DNA from: Bacteroidia bacterium | Lineage (GTDB): Bacteria > Bacteroidota > Bacteroidia > J057 > JAIXKT01 | NCBI GenBank assembly: GCA_026932145.1 | Contig: JAIXKT010000054.1 | Location: forward strand, 62,001-126,000 | Reading direction: 5' to 3' | DNA length: 64,000 nucleotides | Part shown: in pieces, positions 36,063 through 45,522 of the stretch | Layout: each line of letters starts with the position of its first letter | Numbering within the stretch: position 1 is the first letter of the stretch | Notes under the pieces: model-generated | Told to the model about the DNA's origin: nothing | Databases searched by the model: none | Seen by the model: the letters and a program-made list of their open reading frames with translations, nothing else | Position numbers and translations under genes: made by a program

Positions 36063-38090
36063 TTATCGGAAATTTGTTTGTATTTTTTGTAAAGCATTTT
36101 CACAAGAGGTATCCGGTTCGTAGCATACTTCTCCTTGGCAAGTGTAAATCAATGTTTTGTCTAAAACAAACTTATCTCGCAATAAGGGATAAAATGATTT
36201 TTGGTAACTTCCTGAAAACAAAATATTAGGAATAAATTTTTTCCATAGAAATTGCATTTTAGTTAGGGCATCTTTTCCCACAATACTTACCTGAAAATCC
36301 GGATAAGCCTGCTTTAGCAATAAAATTGCCCAATGTGAGTAGATAGATGGATAGGTTTCTATTTTGGGCGCAATTTGCAGCAGCATTTTTTTTGCCCGTT
36401 CTTTCCATTCCGGTTTGTCTAAAAATATCCCCAAATCCCAAAGATTATGAGCCATTTGTGCATTAGAGGACGGAATCACCGTATCATGAATTTCTTGCTT
36501 ACGAACAATTAACGGAGGCATTAGTGTAGAGCTAAACCAATAAAAACCGGTAGTTTCATCCCTAAAATGGGCATCCACATAAAGCAACCAATTGTTTGCC
36601 TGCTCTAAGTAATAACCCTCAAACGTTACTTGATACAAATCTATAAAAGCACGGATTAAAAAGGCATAATCATCTAAAAAGCCTGTAATATTGTCGGATT
36701 CTGCAATAGGGCAGCGAAAAACCTGAAAGTCTTCGCAGGAACTTTCAACAATCGTATCTGCTAAGGCCATCGCCTCAAACAAATATTCCTCTTTTTGAAA
36801 ACTTTTATATGATTCTACTAAAGAACTGATAAATAGAGCGTTCCAAGATGTTATGATTTTGTCATCAATAGTTGGATGAACTCTTTTTTTTCGATTTTCA
36901 AATAGTACATGATTTATTTGGGAGCGCTTAGTTTTCCATTCTTGTTCGCTAATGGCCAGTTTTTTTGCCATTTCAGAATCTGAATAACGTGGTGCCAAAA
37001 TATTATTTCCGTGTTCCCAATTTCCGGCTTCGGTACAGCCGTAAAAATCACAGGCAATAGCTGCTAAACCTCCCAAAACTACCTGAATATCAGCATATTT
37101 CCAGACGTAAAATAACCCTTCTATATGTTCGCTGTCAGCGTCAATCGAAGATGCATAACCTTTTCTTTGTTTTAATTCTCGTTGAATAAACCGAATAGTG
37201 TTTTCAGCAACTTCCTGATAAACAGGTTTTTGAAAATATCTATAAGCCTCTGCATACAAGGAAATTAGCTGGGTATTGTCATAGAGCATTTTCTCAAAAT
37301 GGGGAATAAACCATTTATTGTCGGTAGAGTATCTGGCAAAGCCACTGCCAATCTGGTCATAAATACCGCCGGAAGCCATAGCATCTAAGGTTGTTTCTAC
37401 AATGCTAAGTGCCGCTGAATCCTGAGAAAGTACTCCAAACCGCAATAAATACAGCCAATTATGTGGAAGCGGAAACTTAGGCGTGTGCAAACTTCCGCCA
37501 AATTCAAAATCTAAGTAGCTTTTCCAACTTTGAAAAATGAGTTTTACAAAATTTATATCTGTTGAAATATGCTTTAAGGAAGTTAAAACTTTTTTTTCAT
37601 TTTGCTGAATTACTTGCGTAATTTCTTCAGCATAAGCAAAAGCTCGCTCTGGGTCTGCCGTAACCAAGTTTAATATATCTAACAAAATTTTAATCCATTG
37701 ATTTTTAGGAAAATAAGTTCCTCCATAAATGGGTTTCCCGTTGGGTAAACAAATACAATTTAGAGGCCATCCGCCGCTTCCATGCAGTGCCTGCACAGCA
37801 TCCATATATACTGCATCAACATCCGGTCGTTCCTCTCTATCTACCTTAATACAAATAAAATGTTCATTCATGATTTCTGCAACTTCCGGATCATTGAAAC
37901 ATTCTCTTTCCATTACATGGCACCAATGGCAGGCAGCATAGCCAATGCTAACGATAACCAATTTTTGCTCCTTAGCTGCACGAGCCAGCGAATCTTCCCC
38001 CCAAGATAACCAATGAATGGGATTGTAAGCATGCTGCTTTAAGTAAATACTCCTCGAATGAATCAATGAATTTGGTAAAAGATTAGACAT
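36063..38090 (-). CDS. YyaL/DUF255 thioredoxin-fold protein
   Basis: The 675-residue protein belongs to the YyaL/Spermatogenesis-associated-20 family. The N-terminal thioredoxin-like DUF255 domain has YAACHWCHVMERECF (Cys54 and Cys57, a CxxC) and VDREERPDVDAVYMDAVQ. It is followed by an alpha/alpha-barrel region similar to N-acylglucosamine 2-epimerases (GGIYDQIGSGFARYSTDNKW, HFEKMLYDNTQL, SSIDADSE). Full family length (~670). Biochemical role is not established in bacteria. No signal peptide is visible, so it is probably cytoplasmic. It is divergent from the giant secreted protein gene. Confidence 0.92.
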   Translation of the reverse strand: MSNLLPNSLIHSRSIYLKQHAYNPIHWLSWGEDSLARAAKEQKLVIVSIGYAACHWCHVMERECFNDPEVAEIMNEHFICIKVDREERPDVDAVYMDAVQALHGSGGWPLNCICLPNGKPIYGGTYFPKNQWIKILLDILNLVTADPERAFAYAEEITQVIQQNEKKVLTSLKHISTDINFVKLIFQSWKSYLDFEFGGSLHTPKFPLPHNWLYLLRFGVLSQDSAALSIVETTLDAMASGGIYDQIGSGFARYSTDNKWFIPHFEKMLYDNTQLISLYAEAYRYFQKPVYQEVAENTIRFIQRELKQRKGYASSIDADSEHIEGLFYVWKYADIQVVLGGLAAIACDFYGCTEAGNWEHGNNILAPRYSDSEMAKKLAISEQEWKTKRSQINHVLFENRKKRVHPTIDDKIITSWNALFISSLVESYKSFQKEEYLFEAMALADTIVESSCEDFQVFRCPIAESDNITGFLDDYAFLIRAFIDLYQVTFEGYYLEQANNWLLYVDAHFRDETTGFYWFSSTLMPPLIVRKQEIHDTVIPSSNAQMAHNLWDLGIFLDKPEWKERAKKMLLQIAPKIETYPSIYSHWAILLLKQAYPDFQVSIVGKDALTKMQFLWKKFIPNILFSGSYQKSFYPLLRDKFVLDKTLIYTCQGEVCYEPDTSCENALQKIQTNFR

Positions 38091-38197
38091 AAAAATAGAA
38101 CACCTCGACCTAAAAAAACTGCTAAGTTAAGAAACTAACCCGAATATAGCTGCGTTTTCAGGCGGGACTATACACTGAATAGCATAAATCACCTATA

Positions 38198-38233
38198 TTT
38201 TATCAGCCGAACTATCAATTTTGGCTGATAAAA
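38198..38233. repeat. Perfect 11-bp inverted repeat in a divergent intergenic region
   Basis: TTTTATCAGCC (38198-38208) and GGCTGATAAAA (38223-38233) are exact reverse complements separated by 14 bases. They lie in the 249-base region between two divergent genes, 42 bases upstream of the -33 element of the plus-strand promoter. Neither strand has a terminator-like T-run. A regulator site or an RNA hairpin in a minus-strand leader are both possible. Confidence 0.6.
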
Positions 38234-38275
38234 CGTAAAAAATCTTGAATAATTAGACATTTTTTTTAAAAGTTC

Positions 38276-38304
38276 TTGACAAGTACGTTTTTTTACTAAT
38301 TTTG
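38276..38304 (+). promoter_or_regulatory. Promoter of the giant secreted protein gene
   Basis: TTG (38276-38278, in TTGAC), 18 bases, then TAATTTTG (38297-38304) fits the Bacteroidota promoter. The -7 element ends 35 bases before the ATG at 38340. Confidence 0.6.
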
Positions 38305-38339
38305 TTTTCAAGAGTTTCTATTAGCTCTGGTTTTTTATT

Positions 38340-41300
38340 ATGCGTAATTTTATTTTTTCACGATTGCGAAGTTGGCGTTTGGCGCTGACGGTTGCTGTGG
38401 TTTCGTTAGGCTTAGCCTCATCTGCCACAGCTCAGGTAAATGGTTACACCGCTACTACCGGTACGGGAGCTACTTGGGAAAACCTAAGTGGTGGAACCAT
38501 TATTATGTCTGCTTCTAATGACGATATTCCTTCAGTGGTTCAGAACATTGGGTTTAACTTTAACTTCGGGGGCACTGTTTACACCCAGTATTCAGTATCA
38601 CCGGACGGTTTTTTGAAGTTTGGCGGGATAGCTGCTTCTTCTCAGTACACGAATACGAATAGTGCTACGAACCAGCCTAAACTATTTCCTTGGTGGAATG
38701 ATTTGGCTCTGGGGGGATCTGGTTTAGGCGGGGAGATTCGGTATCAGGTTTTTGGTACAGCCCCTAACCGGAAGTTGGTAATCCAGTGGTATGTTACGAT
38801 TCCGCGAAGCACAAGTGCTGCCGCCAATGCTCAGTTTCAGGTTACTCTTTCAGAGGGCACTAACACCATTCAATATGTATATGGTTCACCGAATACAGCA
38901 ACGGACGGAATGTCAGGTGCTTCTATCGGGATTTCTACGAGCACTACTGACTTTATCAGCTTAGATGCTGCTCGTGTACCCAGCACAACCGTTTTTACTA
39001 CCTCTATAACTAACTATAATGGGACAAATTATCCCTATGTGTTGTTTACGCCGCCGCCATGTCAGGATCCGCCTACGGCAGGTACGGCTGTTAGCTCTGT
39101 GCCTAAGGCTTGTGCTAACGTTGCGTTTTCCTTAAACCTAACTGGCCAGTCCGGTGGGGTTCAGACCTACCAGTGGCAGTCTTCTCCGAACGGTTCTTCT
39201 TGGTCAGATATTAGTGGAGCTACTTCTGTTCCGTATAGTGCTACCCAGACATCAGCTACTTATTATCGTTGCAAAGTAACCTGTGGTTCAACGGTTTCAT
39301 CTGTTTCTGTATTTGTAGATATGGAAGCCCCGAATAACTGCTACTGCACGCCTACGTATTCAAACGCTTGTACCAGTGATGATAAAATCACGAACTTTAC
39401 CTTTTCTAACATTAATAATACTTCCGATTGCTCACCACAGAATTATAATTACTATTCCGGTTTGACGGCCAATGTTTATACCGGCTTATCTTATCCAACA
39501 TCATTTACCTTTGGCTATGCAGGTCAAGGTTGTAAGGTTTGGGTAGATTTCAATGACAATGGTAGTTTTGAAGATGCCGGAGAAATGGTATTTAGCCTGC
39601 AAGCTACAAGTTCTGTTAGTGGTACGATCGTTATTCCGGGTAATGCTCCTGCGGGTGTTCACCGGATGCGCGTTCGTTGTGTTTGGAACACCCTTACCTT
39701 TACCTCTTGTAGTGCCCAATCTTACGGAGAGACAGAAGACTATAATATTAACATAGTAGCGGGTTCTCCTTGTGTGGATCCCCCTACTGCCGGTACTGCT
39801 AACAGTACTTTACCTAAGGTTTGTTCCGGTTCATCATTTTCAGTATATCTCACGGGTAATTCTAATGGTTTAAACCAGACTTATCAGTGGCAGTCTTCTC
39901 CGAATGGTTCTTCTTGGTCAAATATCACCGGAGCTACCGATACATTTAGGGTTGCTACCCAGACATCAGCTACTTATTATCGTTGCAATGTAACCTGTGG
40001 TTCAACGGTTTCATCTGTTTCTGTATTTGTAGATATGGAAGCCCCGAATAACTGCTACTGCACGCCTACGTATTCAACCGGCTGCACTGATGATGATGAT
40101 ATTATTAATTTTACTTTTTCTAACATTAACAATACTTCTACCTGTTCTCCTGGCCCGTCATATTATACTTACTATTCCGGTTTAACGGCCAATGCGGCTG
40201 CTGGTTCTTCTTATCCGGTGTCTGTTACATTTGGTAATAATACTTATAGTGAAGGTTGTAAGGTTTGGGTAGATTTCAATGACAATGGTAGTTTTGAAGA
40301 TGCCGGAGAAATGGTATTTAGCCTGCAAGCTACAAGTTCTGTTAGTGGTACGATCGTTATTCCGGGTAATGCTCCTGCGGGTGTTCACCGGATGCGCGTT
40401 CGTTGTGTTTATGGTAATCTTACCTTTACCTCTTGTGATAATCAATCTTACGGAGAGACTGAGGATTATAAGATTAACATCACGATACCTGCCTGCCCTG
40501 CTCCTTATGCGTTGGCCGCTACTAACATTTCTTTGACGACTGCCGATTTGACATGGTCAGGCTCCGGTCAAGGAAGCTATATTTTAGAATGGGGACCACT
40601 TGGTTTTGTTCAGGGTACCGGCACTACCGTTAATCCGGCTACTTCTCCGGTATCTTTAAGTGGCTTGAATCCCGGAACTGATTATTCTTTCTATGTACGG
40701 CAAGATTGCGGTATTGACGGCTTGAGCACTGTTACCGGCCCGAGTAATTTCCAGACACAAACTCCCGGTGAATCTTGCGTAACTGCCTCTACTATAGCTA
40801 CTTATCAGGACTCAGCATCTATTGTTATTACAGTAATTAACTCTGGTGCTTCCCAAGATGGCCCGAATGCAAATTGTTCCAGTGGTAGTGGAAATGTCCC
40901 TGATGATGACCGTTGGGTTAAGTTTATTGCTCCGAATACGACTAACAAGTTACGTGTTCGTTCCTATCCGGGTAATAATTCTGACTGGGTTATGGAAGTA
41001 TGGGATGGTTGTCCGGGTTCAGGGAGCGTAATAGCTTGCTCTGATGATGGCCCCGGAAATAATCTTATGCCCCTAACTGACCTCTGCGGCTTAACACCCG
41101 GAAATGCTTACTATGTACGTTTGTGGTCATGGGCTACTGGCCTTGTAGGCAGAACTTGTAGTTTGGCTATCTTTGAGACCACACCATGCCCCGTTCCACC
41201 ACCAAACGACCAGTGTATCAATGCTACTATGTTGAATGTAAATCCTAGCTGTGTTTCAACCAATGGAACTACAATTGCAGCTTCTTCAGGTGCAAATCCC

Positions 41301-42908
41301 TCTGCAAGTTGTAATATGTACGGTGCTAAGAACGATGTTTGGTACAAGTTCAATACCGGCTGTAATACCAATATTGGCATTACAGTAGCTACTTCTACCG
41401 GAACTCATGGATTTAATTTGAATTCAGACTGCAGCGGAACACAAGTTGGCAGTAATTGTAATACTTCACAAGGTACTTTAAACTACACTGGCTTAGTACG
41501 TTATACAGATTACTATGTAAGAGTATGGTCAATACCGGGTAGCGAAGGTAATTTTACTGTTTGTGTAACTGGTACTCTTGGTGTACCACCTATCATTACC
41601 TCAACTACACCGGATAGCCGCATAGGTGCAGGTGTCGTTAATTTAGGTGCCACTTCATCTTTTGGCAGCGTTAGATGGTATGACCAACTTATCGGAGGCA
41701 CTTTATTATTTACCGGAAATTCTTATAGCCAAGTTATTAGTAATACTACAACTTATTATGTAGAGGCTTTCGGAGATTGTGCATCACCTACACGCACCGC
41801 AGTTACTGCAACGGTTATGCTTCCTTATGTCGTAAACACGATGACAGCAATCAACATCACCCATAATGGTGCTTCACTTAATTGGACTTACAATGGAAAT
41901 ACTCCTTGTGATTCAGTTAAAGTGTATATCAAGAAATCCATAGCTAATAGCTGGTTTAAGATTGAGACGTTATCTGGTGCTCCACTAAATTTCCAACGTC
42001 AACAATTGCAGGCAAATACAAACTACTTATGGCAATGCCAGACATTCTATAATGGAACCGGATATTGGGGGCCTACATCAACCTTTACTACTGCCGGAAT
42101 CTGCGCTTCATTCACTGGAACTAACGAAACTAATGTAACTGACAGTGCTGCTACGCTTAACTGGCTCACATCAGGGACACCGGATAGCGTTAAAGTACTA
42201 TATCGTAGAACGGGAAGTAACAACTGGGCTTCTGTAACCACTACCAATGCTTATGTTGCACTTACTGGCCTTTGGCAAGCAACTAATTATGAGTGGAAAG
42301 CTCAGACATACTGTAATGGTGTTATTAATACTACTTCTAATTTAGATAACTTCACTACATTACCTACTTGTGAGATACCAACTAATTTAGCAAATGCTTA
42401 TTATTCACCTACTCAGCGGAAACTTTCTTGGGATCTTATATCAGGAGCATCGAGCTACAATATACAGTGGCGTTTACAAGGTAATCCTAACTGGATATCT
42501 ATTATGAATAATGTAGATACGACCCGTAATTTAGGTGGTTTATCTGAAAGCAGTACCTATGAGTGGCGTGTACGTACCAATTGTAATGGCAGCTATGGTC
42601 CATGGTCATCCATAAATACGTTTACACACGTAAATACCAAGACTATGGGAGCTACTGCCTTAAATGCTGTTGTGTATCCTATTCCGACCCGTAACGGATA
42701 TGTATCTGTTCGCTTCCAAGGCGAAGCCGGTATGAGTTACAATATTTTGGTAACAGACGTAACCGGTCGCGTAATAGCTACTCAAAACGGCACAGCCGAA
42801 CTCTCCAATGATATATTAGTAAACCTAAATGGTGCATCCTCAGGCGTTTACAACCTATCATTAAGATGTGGCGAATCTACCTTTAATCATAAAGTAGTTG
42901 TTGAGTAA
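38340..42908 (+). CDS. Giant modular secreted protein: Ig-like, GEVED, FN3, T9SS sorting tail
   Basis: A 1522-residue exported protein, probably surface-bound. Signal peptide at residues 1-32 (ALTVAVVSLGLASSATAQ). A beta-rich N-terminal domain (about 33-240) is followed by two copies of an Ig-like + GEVED unit (241-477 and 478-718; VWVDFNDNGSFEDAGEMVF, GETEDY). A fibronectin III domain lies near 720-805, two related Cys-containing beta domains near 810-1080 (DDRWVKFIAP, DVWYKFNTGC), an Ig-like domain, then about three FN3 repeats at 1165-1440 (ESSTYEWRVRTNC). The T9SS tail covers about 1445-1522 (YPIPTRNGYVSVRF, DVTGRVI, SSGVYNLSL). No enzymatic domain is visible, so adhesion or a matrix role is a guess. 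Single gene with its own promoter and terminator. Confidence 0.88.
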   Translation: MRNFIFSRLRSWRLALTVAVVSLGLASSATAQVNGYTATTGTGATWENLSGGTIIMSASNDDIPSVVQNIGFNFNFGGTVYTQYSVSPDGFLKFGGIAASSQYTNTNSATNQPKLFPWWNDLALGGSGLGGEIRYQVFGTAPNRKLVIQWYVTIPRSTSAAANAQFQVTLSEGTNTIQYVYGSPNTATDGMSGASIGISTSTTDFISLDAARVPSTTVFTTSITNYNGTNYPYVLFTPPPCQDPPTAGTAVSSVPKACANVAFSLNLTGQSGGVQTYQWQSSPNGSSWSDISGATSVPYSATQTSATYYRCKVTCGSTVSSVSVFVDMEAPNNCYCTPTYSNACTSDDKITNFTFSNINNTSDCSPQNYNYYSGLTANVYTGLSYPTSFTFGYAGQGCKVWVDFNDNGSFEDAGEMVFSLQATSSVSGTIVIPGNAPAGVHRMRVRCVWNTLTFTSCSAQSYGETEDYNINIVAGSPCVDPPTAGTANSTLPKVCSGSSFSVYLTGNSNGLNQTYQWQSSPNGSSWSNITGATDTFRVATQTSATYYRCNVTCGSTVSSVSVFVDMEAPNNCYCTPTYSTGCTDDDDIINFTFSNINNTSTCSPGPSYYTYYSGLTANAAAGSSYPVSVTFGNNTYSEGCKVWVDFNDNGSFEDAGEMVFSLQATSSVSGTIVIPGNAPAGVHRMRVRCVYGNLTFTSCDNQSYGETEDYKINITIPACPAPYALAATNISLTTADLTWSGSGQGSYILEWGPLGFVQGTGTTVNPATSPVSLSGLNPGTDYSFYVRQDCGIDGLSTVTGPSNFQTQTPGESCVTASTIATYQDSASIVITVINSGASQDGPNANCSSGSGNVPDDDRWVKFIAPNTTNKLRVRSYPGNNSDWVMEVWDGCPGSGSVIACSDDGPGNNLMPLTDLCGLTPGNAYYVRLWSWATGLVGRTCSLAIFETTPCPVPPPNDQCINATMLNVNPSCVSTNGTTIAASSGANPSASCNMYGAKNDVWYKFNTGCNTNIGITVATSTGTHGFNLNSDCSGTQVGSNCNTSQGTLNYTGLVRYTDYYVRVWSIPGSEGNFTVCVTGTLGVPPIITSTTPDSRIGAGVVNLGATSSFGSVRWYDQLIGGTLLFTGNSYSQVISNTTTYYVEAFGDCASPTRTAVTATVMLPYVVNTMTAINITHNGASLNWTYNGNTPCDSVKVYIKKSIANSWFKIETLSGAPLNFQRQQLQANTNYLWQCQTFYNGTGYWGPTSTFTTAGICASFTGTNETNVTDSAATLNWLTSGTPDSVKVLYRRTGSNNWASVTTTNAYVALTGLWQATNYEWKAQTYCNGVINTTSNLDNFTTLPTCEIPTNLANAYYSPTQRKLSWDLISGASSYNIQWRLQGNPNWISIMNNVDTTRNLGGLSESSTYEWRVRTNCNGSYGPWSSINTFTHVNTKTMGATALNAVVYPIPTRNGYVSVRFQGEAGMSYNILVTDVTGRVIATQNGTAELSNDILVNLNGASSGVYNLSLRCGESTFNHKVVVE
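39060..39770 (+). repeat. Tandem intragenic repeat, copy 1 (Ig-like + GEVED)
   Basis: First of two adjacent ~0.7-kb units inside the giant secreted gene. It shares a 159-base exactly identical block (39526-39684) and an 88-base identical block (39276-39363) with copy 2, while the remaining parts have diverged. Confidence 0.9.
39771..40493 (+). repeat. Tandem intragenic repeat, copy 2 (Ig-like + GEVED)
   Basis: Second unit, directly adjacent to copy 1 and in frame. Its identical 159-base block lies at 40252-40410. The patchwork of exact identity and divergence suggests gene conversion after an older duplication. Confidence 0.9.
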
Positions 42909-42930
42909 TCATAACCACTTTGTGTTATTA

Positions 42931-42966
42931 ACCATAAAGCCCGCATTTGCGGGCTTTATGGTTTTA
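42931..42966 (+). terminator. Intrinsic terminator after the giant secreted gene
   Basis: ACCATAAAGCCCGC (42931-42944) and GCGGGCTTTATGGT (42949-42962) form a perfect 14-bp stem with a 4-base ATTT loop, starting 23 bases after the stop codon. It is followed by a short T-run. Confidence 0.88.
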
Positions 42967-42998
42967 CTGGCTTTTAAATAATAGCGGATTTTTTCATA

Positions 42999-43028
42999 TT
43001 GTATGTGCCAATTTAAACTGTAACTTTG
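42999..43028 (+). promoter_or_regulatory. Promoter of the E2 acyltransferase gene
   Basis: TTG (42999-43001), 19 bases, then TAACTTTG (43021-43028) matches the Bacteroidota promoter. A Shine-Dalgarno-like AGGAG at 43045-43049 sits 7 bases before the ATG, unusual for this phylum. Confidence 0.6.
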
Positions 43029-43056
43029 CGTCAATAATCAAAATAGGAGTTAATCT

Positions 43057-44427
43057 ATGGCCCGCGTTGAAATGGTAATGCCCAAAATGGGCGAAAGTAT
43101 CATGGAAGCAACTATTCTTAAATGGACAAAAAAGATAGGTGATGTTATTGAAACCGATGAATCTATTCTTGAAATTGCTACTGATAAAGTAGATTCAGAG
43201 GTGCCTTCCCCAAGTGGCGGAACATTAGCCGAAATATTATTTCCGGAAGGTGCAGTTGTTCCAGTAGGAACTGTTATTGCAGTGCTTGAAACCAATGCCA
43301 CTAACAATACAGCTTCAAAGACTAATACAAAACCGGAACTCACCACAAATAAGGAAGTTATATCTAAGATTGCCAGTTCTTCCGATGCGTTACAACCCGT
43401 TTTGACAAACCTTTTATTAGAAAAACCACAGTCCGGCCGGTTTTATTCTCCCTTAGTTATGAATATTGCCAAAGAAGAAGGAATTTCTACAGACGAACTG
43501 GATAGAATCCCCGGAACAGGTAATGAAGGTAGAGTTACGAAAAAAGATATTCTGCAATATTTAGAACTTAAAAAAGCCGGTAATCTTACCGGAACGAATG
43601 CTTCAACAGTTCCACCGGTTATTCAGTTAGACAAACCGGTAAATAACACCCAAAAGATTGTTACAGAATCAGTTGCTACTCCAGTCTCTACTCCCAAAAA
43701 ATCATTTTCCTTTAATGGTAATTTTGAAATAATCGAGATGGACAGGATGCGGAAAGTGATAGCCGAAAATATGCTGTATTCTAAGCAGACTTCCCCGCAT
43801 GTAACTTCATTTGTAGAGGCAGACGTTACCAACTTGGTTTTGTGGAGAGAGAAAAATAAATCTATTTTCGAGAAAAAATATGGGGAAAAGCTAACCTTCA
43901 CACCGATGTTTGTAGAGGCCGTTTGCAAGGCGATTCGGGATTTACCGATGGTTAATATTTCGGTAGATGGCGATAAAATTATTGTTAAGAAAGATATAAA
44001 CATAGGCGTTGCGGTTGCGCTACCTACGAATAACTTGATTGTTCCTACTTTGCGCCGCGCAGATAAGTTAAACTTAGCCGGTTTAGCTGCCAGCGTGAAT
44101 GACTTAGCTAACCGTGCGAGAATCAACAAGTTGTCTTTTACTGACTTAGAAGATGGAACTTTTACAATTTCTAATGTAGGTACTTTTGGGAATGTTATGG
44201 GAACTCCTATAATTATGCAGCCGCAGTGTGCGGTATTGGCTACCGGTGCTATTCGGAAAAAGCCGGCTGTTTTGGAAACCCCCACAGGAGATGTAATCGC
44301 AATCCGGCATTTGATGTTTTTATCCCATTCTTACGACCACCGCGTTATTGACGGAGCATTAGGCGGAACTTTCGTTCGTAGAGTGGCTGACTACTTAGAA
44401 GCGTGGGATATTAATAGAGAAGTCTAA
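43057..44427 (+). CDS. 2-oxo acid dehydrogenase complex E2 (dihydrolipoamide acyltransferase)
   Basis: The 456-residue core subunit of a 2-oxo acid dehydrogenase complex transfers acyl groups from a lipoyl arm to CoA. The lipoyl domain (1-78) has the lipoylated lysine in EIATDKVDSEVPSP (Lys44). The E3/E1-binding domain is near 127-165 (SPLVMNIAKEEGISTDEL, GTGNEGRVTKKDIL). The catalytic domain (about 225-456) has the active-site SHSYDHRVIDGALGG near residue 424. The sequence resembles branched-chain or 2-oxoglutarate types, but the specific substrate cannot be fixed. No E1 or E3 gene lies next to it. Confidence 0.93.
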   Translation: MARVEMVMPKMGESIMEATILKWTKKIGDVIETDESILEIATDKVDSEVPSPSGGTLAEILFPEGAVVPVGTVIAVLETNATNNTASKTNTKPELTTNKEVISKIASSSDALQPVLTNLLLEKPQSGRFYSPLVMNIAKEEGISTDELDRIPGTGNEGRVTKKDILQYLELKKAGNLTGTNASTVPPVIQLDKPVNNTQKIVTESVATPVSTPKKSFSFNGNFEIIEMDRMRKVIAENMLYSKQTSPHVTSFVEADVTNLVLWREKNKSIFEKKYGEKLTFTPMFVEAVCKAIRDLPMVNISVDGDKIIVKKDINIGVAVALPTNNLIVPTLRRADKLNLAGLAASVNDLANRARINKLSFTDLEDGTFTISNVGTFGNVMGTPIIMQPQCAVLATGAIRKKPAVLETPTGDVIAIRHLMFLSHSYDHRVIDGALGGTFVRRVADYLEAWDINREV

Positions 44428-44475
44428 GAAAACGTTCGGAAAAACTACTAAAATGCTGATGTTAGGGTTGCTAAC

Positions 44476-45381
44476 TTAGTCAGTTCTGATTTCCACTTCC
44501 ACTCTTCTGTTTCTTTTTCTACCTTCTTCGGTTTCGTTACTTTCGATGGGGCGTGTGTTTCCAAAACCTCTTGGCGTTATTCTATCCGAATTTATTCCTT
44601 TGCTAATCAAATAGTTTGTAACTGCCTGAGCACGTTGTAGCGAAAGTTGATTGTTTTTTGATTCGTCAGAGTTACCTCTATCAGTGTGCCCGTTTAGATA
44701 AATTCGGATAGTAGGGTTATCTTTAAGCCATTTGGCAGCTTTGTCAAGTTCAGGATAGGATTCCGGAAGCATTTCATCTGATGCAGACTTAAATACAACA
44801 TTTTCAAAAGCATAAACTTCTGCTTTTTTAGTCCAGATGACACCATCAGTTTCAACATTCGTTTGATAAGCAAGATTTAATGTAACACCATTAAATTCAC
44901 CAAAATCTTTGCTAAAAGTTAATTTATATCGAGCTAAGCCGATGATAGTATCTGGATCATCTTTTTTAGATCCATTGAGAATCATGGTTTTAGCAAGTGG
45001 GTCATAACTTCCACGCACAAATTCAGTGGCTTTTTTTCCTATATCAGAAAGAGAGTAGGGCGGTTCAGGGGGGAAAGGCATTTTACTTAGTTCCCAATAA
45101 AAAGCGCCTTCTATTTTATTGTTTTCTAATTCTTGCAGGTGAACTTCAAAAATGAATAGGAATTGATTGTTATAGTCTTTATCGCCGCGCCATTCGCCGC
45201 GCCAGACAGCATTTCTGGGAAAAGCACTTCGTTTAGCCGGAGGCGCTAAGCCTTCTAATAATGATATTGGCAAGGAAGGGACTTTTTTGCTGTTTTGGGT
45301 GTATCCGGCAGATGCAAATATGCAAATAATGAAAAAGAACCCCCATTTTAACCCAATACTTAATGAAATAGACTTTTTCAT
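44476..45381 (-). CDS. OmpA-family envelope protein
   Basis: The 301-residue protein has a signal peptide (about 1-29, ending SAGYTQ), an N-terminal region of about 150 residues that I do not recognise (NAVWRGEWRGDKDYNNQFLF), and a C-terminal OmpA-like peptidoglycan-binding domain (about 185-301). The latter contains IRIYLNGHTDRGNSDESKN, LSLQRAQAVTNYLISKGI and GRKRNRRVEVEI. It probably anchors the envelope to peptidoglycan. It has its own TAACTTTG promoter element and converges with the E2 gene, with 48 bases between stops. Confidence 0.88.
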   Translation of the reverse strand: MKKSISLSIGLKWGFFFIICIFASAGYTQNSKKVPSLPISLLEGLAPPAKRSAFPRNAVWRGEWRGDKDYNNQFLFIFEVHLQELENNKIEGAFYWELSKMPFPPEPPYSLSDIGKKATEFVRGSYDPLAKTMILNGSKKDDPDTIIGLARYKLTFSKDFGEFNGVTLNLAYQTNVETDGVIWTKKAEVYAFENVVFKSASDEMLPESYPELDKAAKWLKDNPTIRIYLNGHTDRGNSDESKNNQLSLQRAQAVTNYLISKGINSDRITPRGFGNTRPIESNETEEGRKRNRRVEVEIRTD

Positions 45382-45404
45382 TTTTTAGTTAAATTGATAA
45401 AACA

Positions 45405-45412
45405 CAAAGTTA
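45405..45412 (-). promoter_or_regulatory. Promoter -7 element of the OmpA-family gene
   Basis: TAACTTTG on the minus strand, 23 bases before the ATG at 45381. On the other strand of the same 141-base region, TAACTTCG at 45494-45501 is a weaker match that may serve gatB. Confidence 0.5.
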
Positions 45413-45522
45413 GTTGGTATTTGCACAAGAAGATAGAAAGCAGAATCCTAAAATACCTTTTTACGAAGTAGAATTACTTTTATTCAAACTTACTAACTTC
45501 GCAGCGCGGAACTTAAAAAAAT

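Noticed and set aside
36063-38090. YyaL-like protein as part of a new redox system
   Set aside because: It is a full-length, widespread family member standing alone; neighbours give no functional link.
39501-40445. Two similar minus-strand ORFs (39501-39719 and 40182-40445) that look like paralogues
   Set aside because: They are shadows of the duplicated GEVED block on the plus strand; their similarity only reflects the DNA repeat.
43623-44285. 220-codon minus-strand ORF inside the E2 gene
   Set aside because: Antisense to the well-conserved catalytic domain; no promoter or family similarity.
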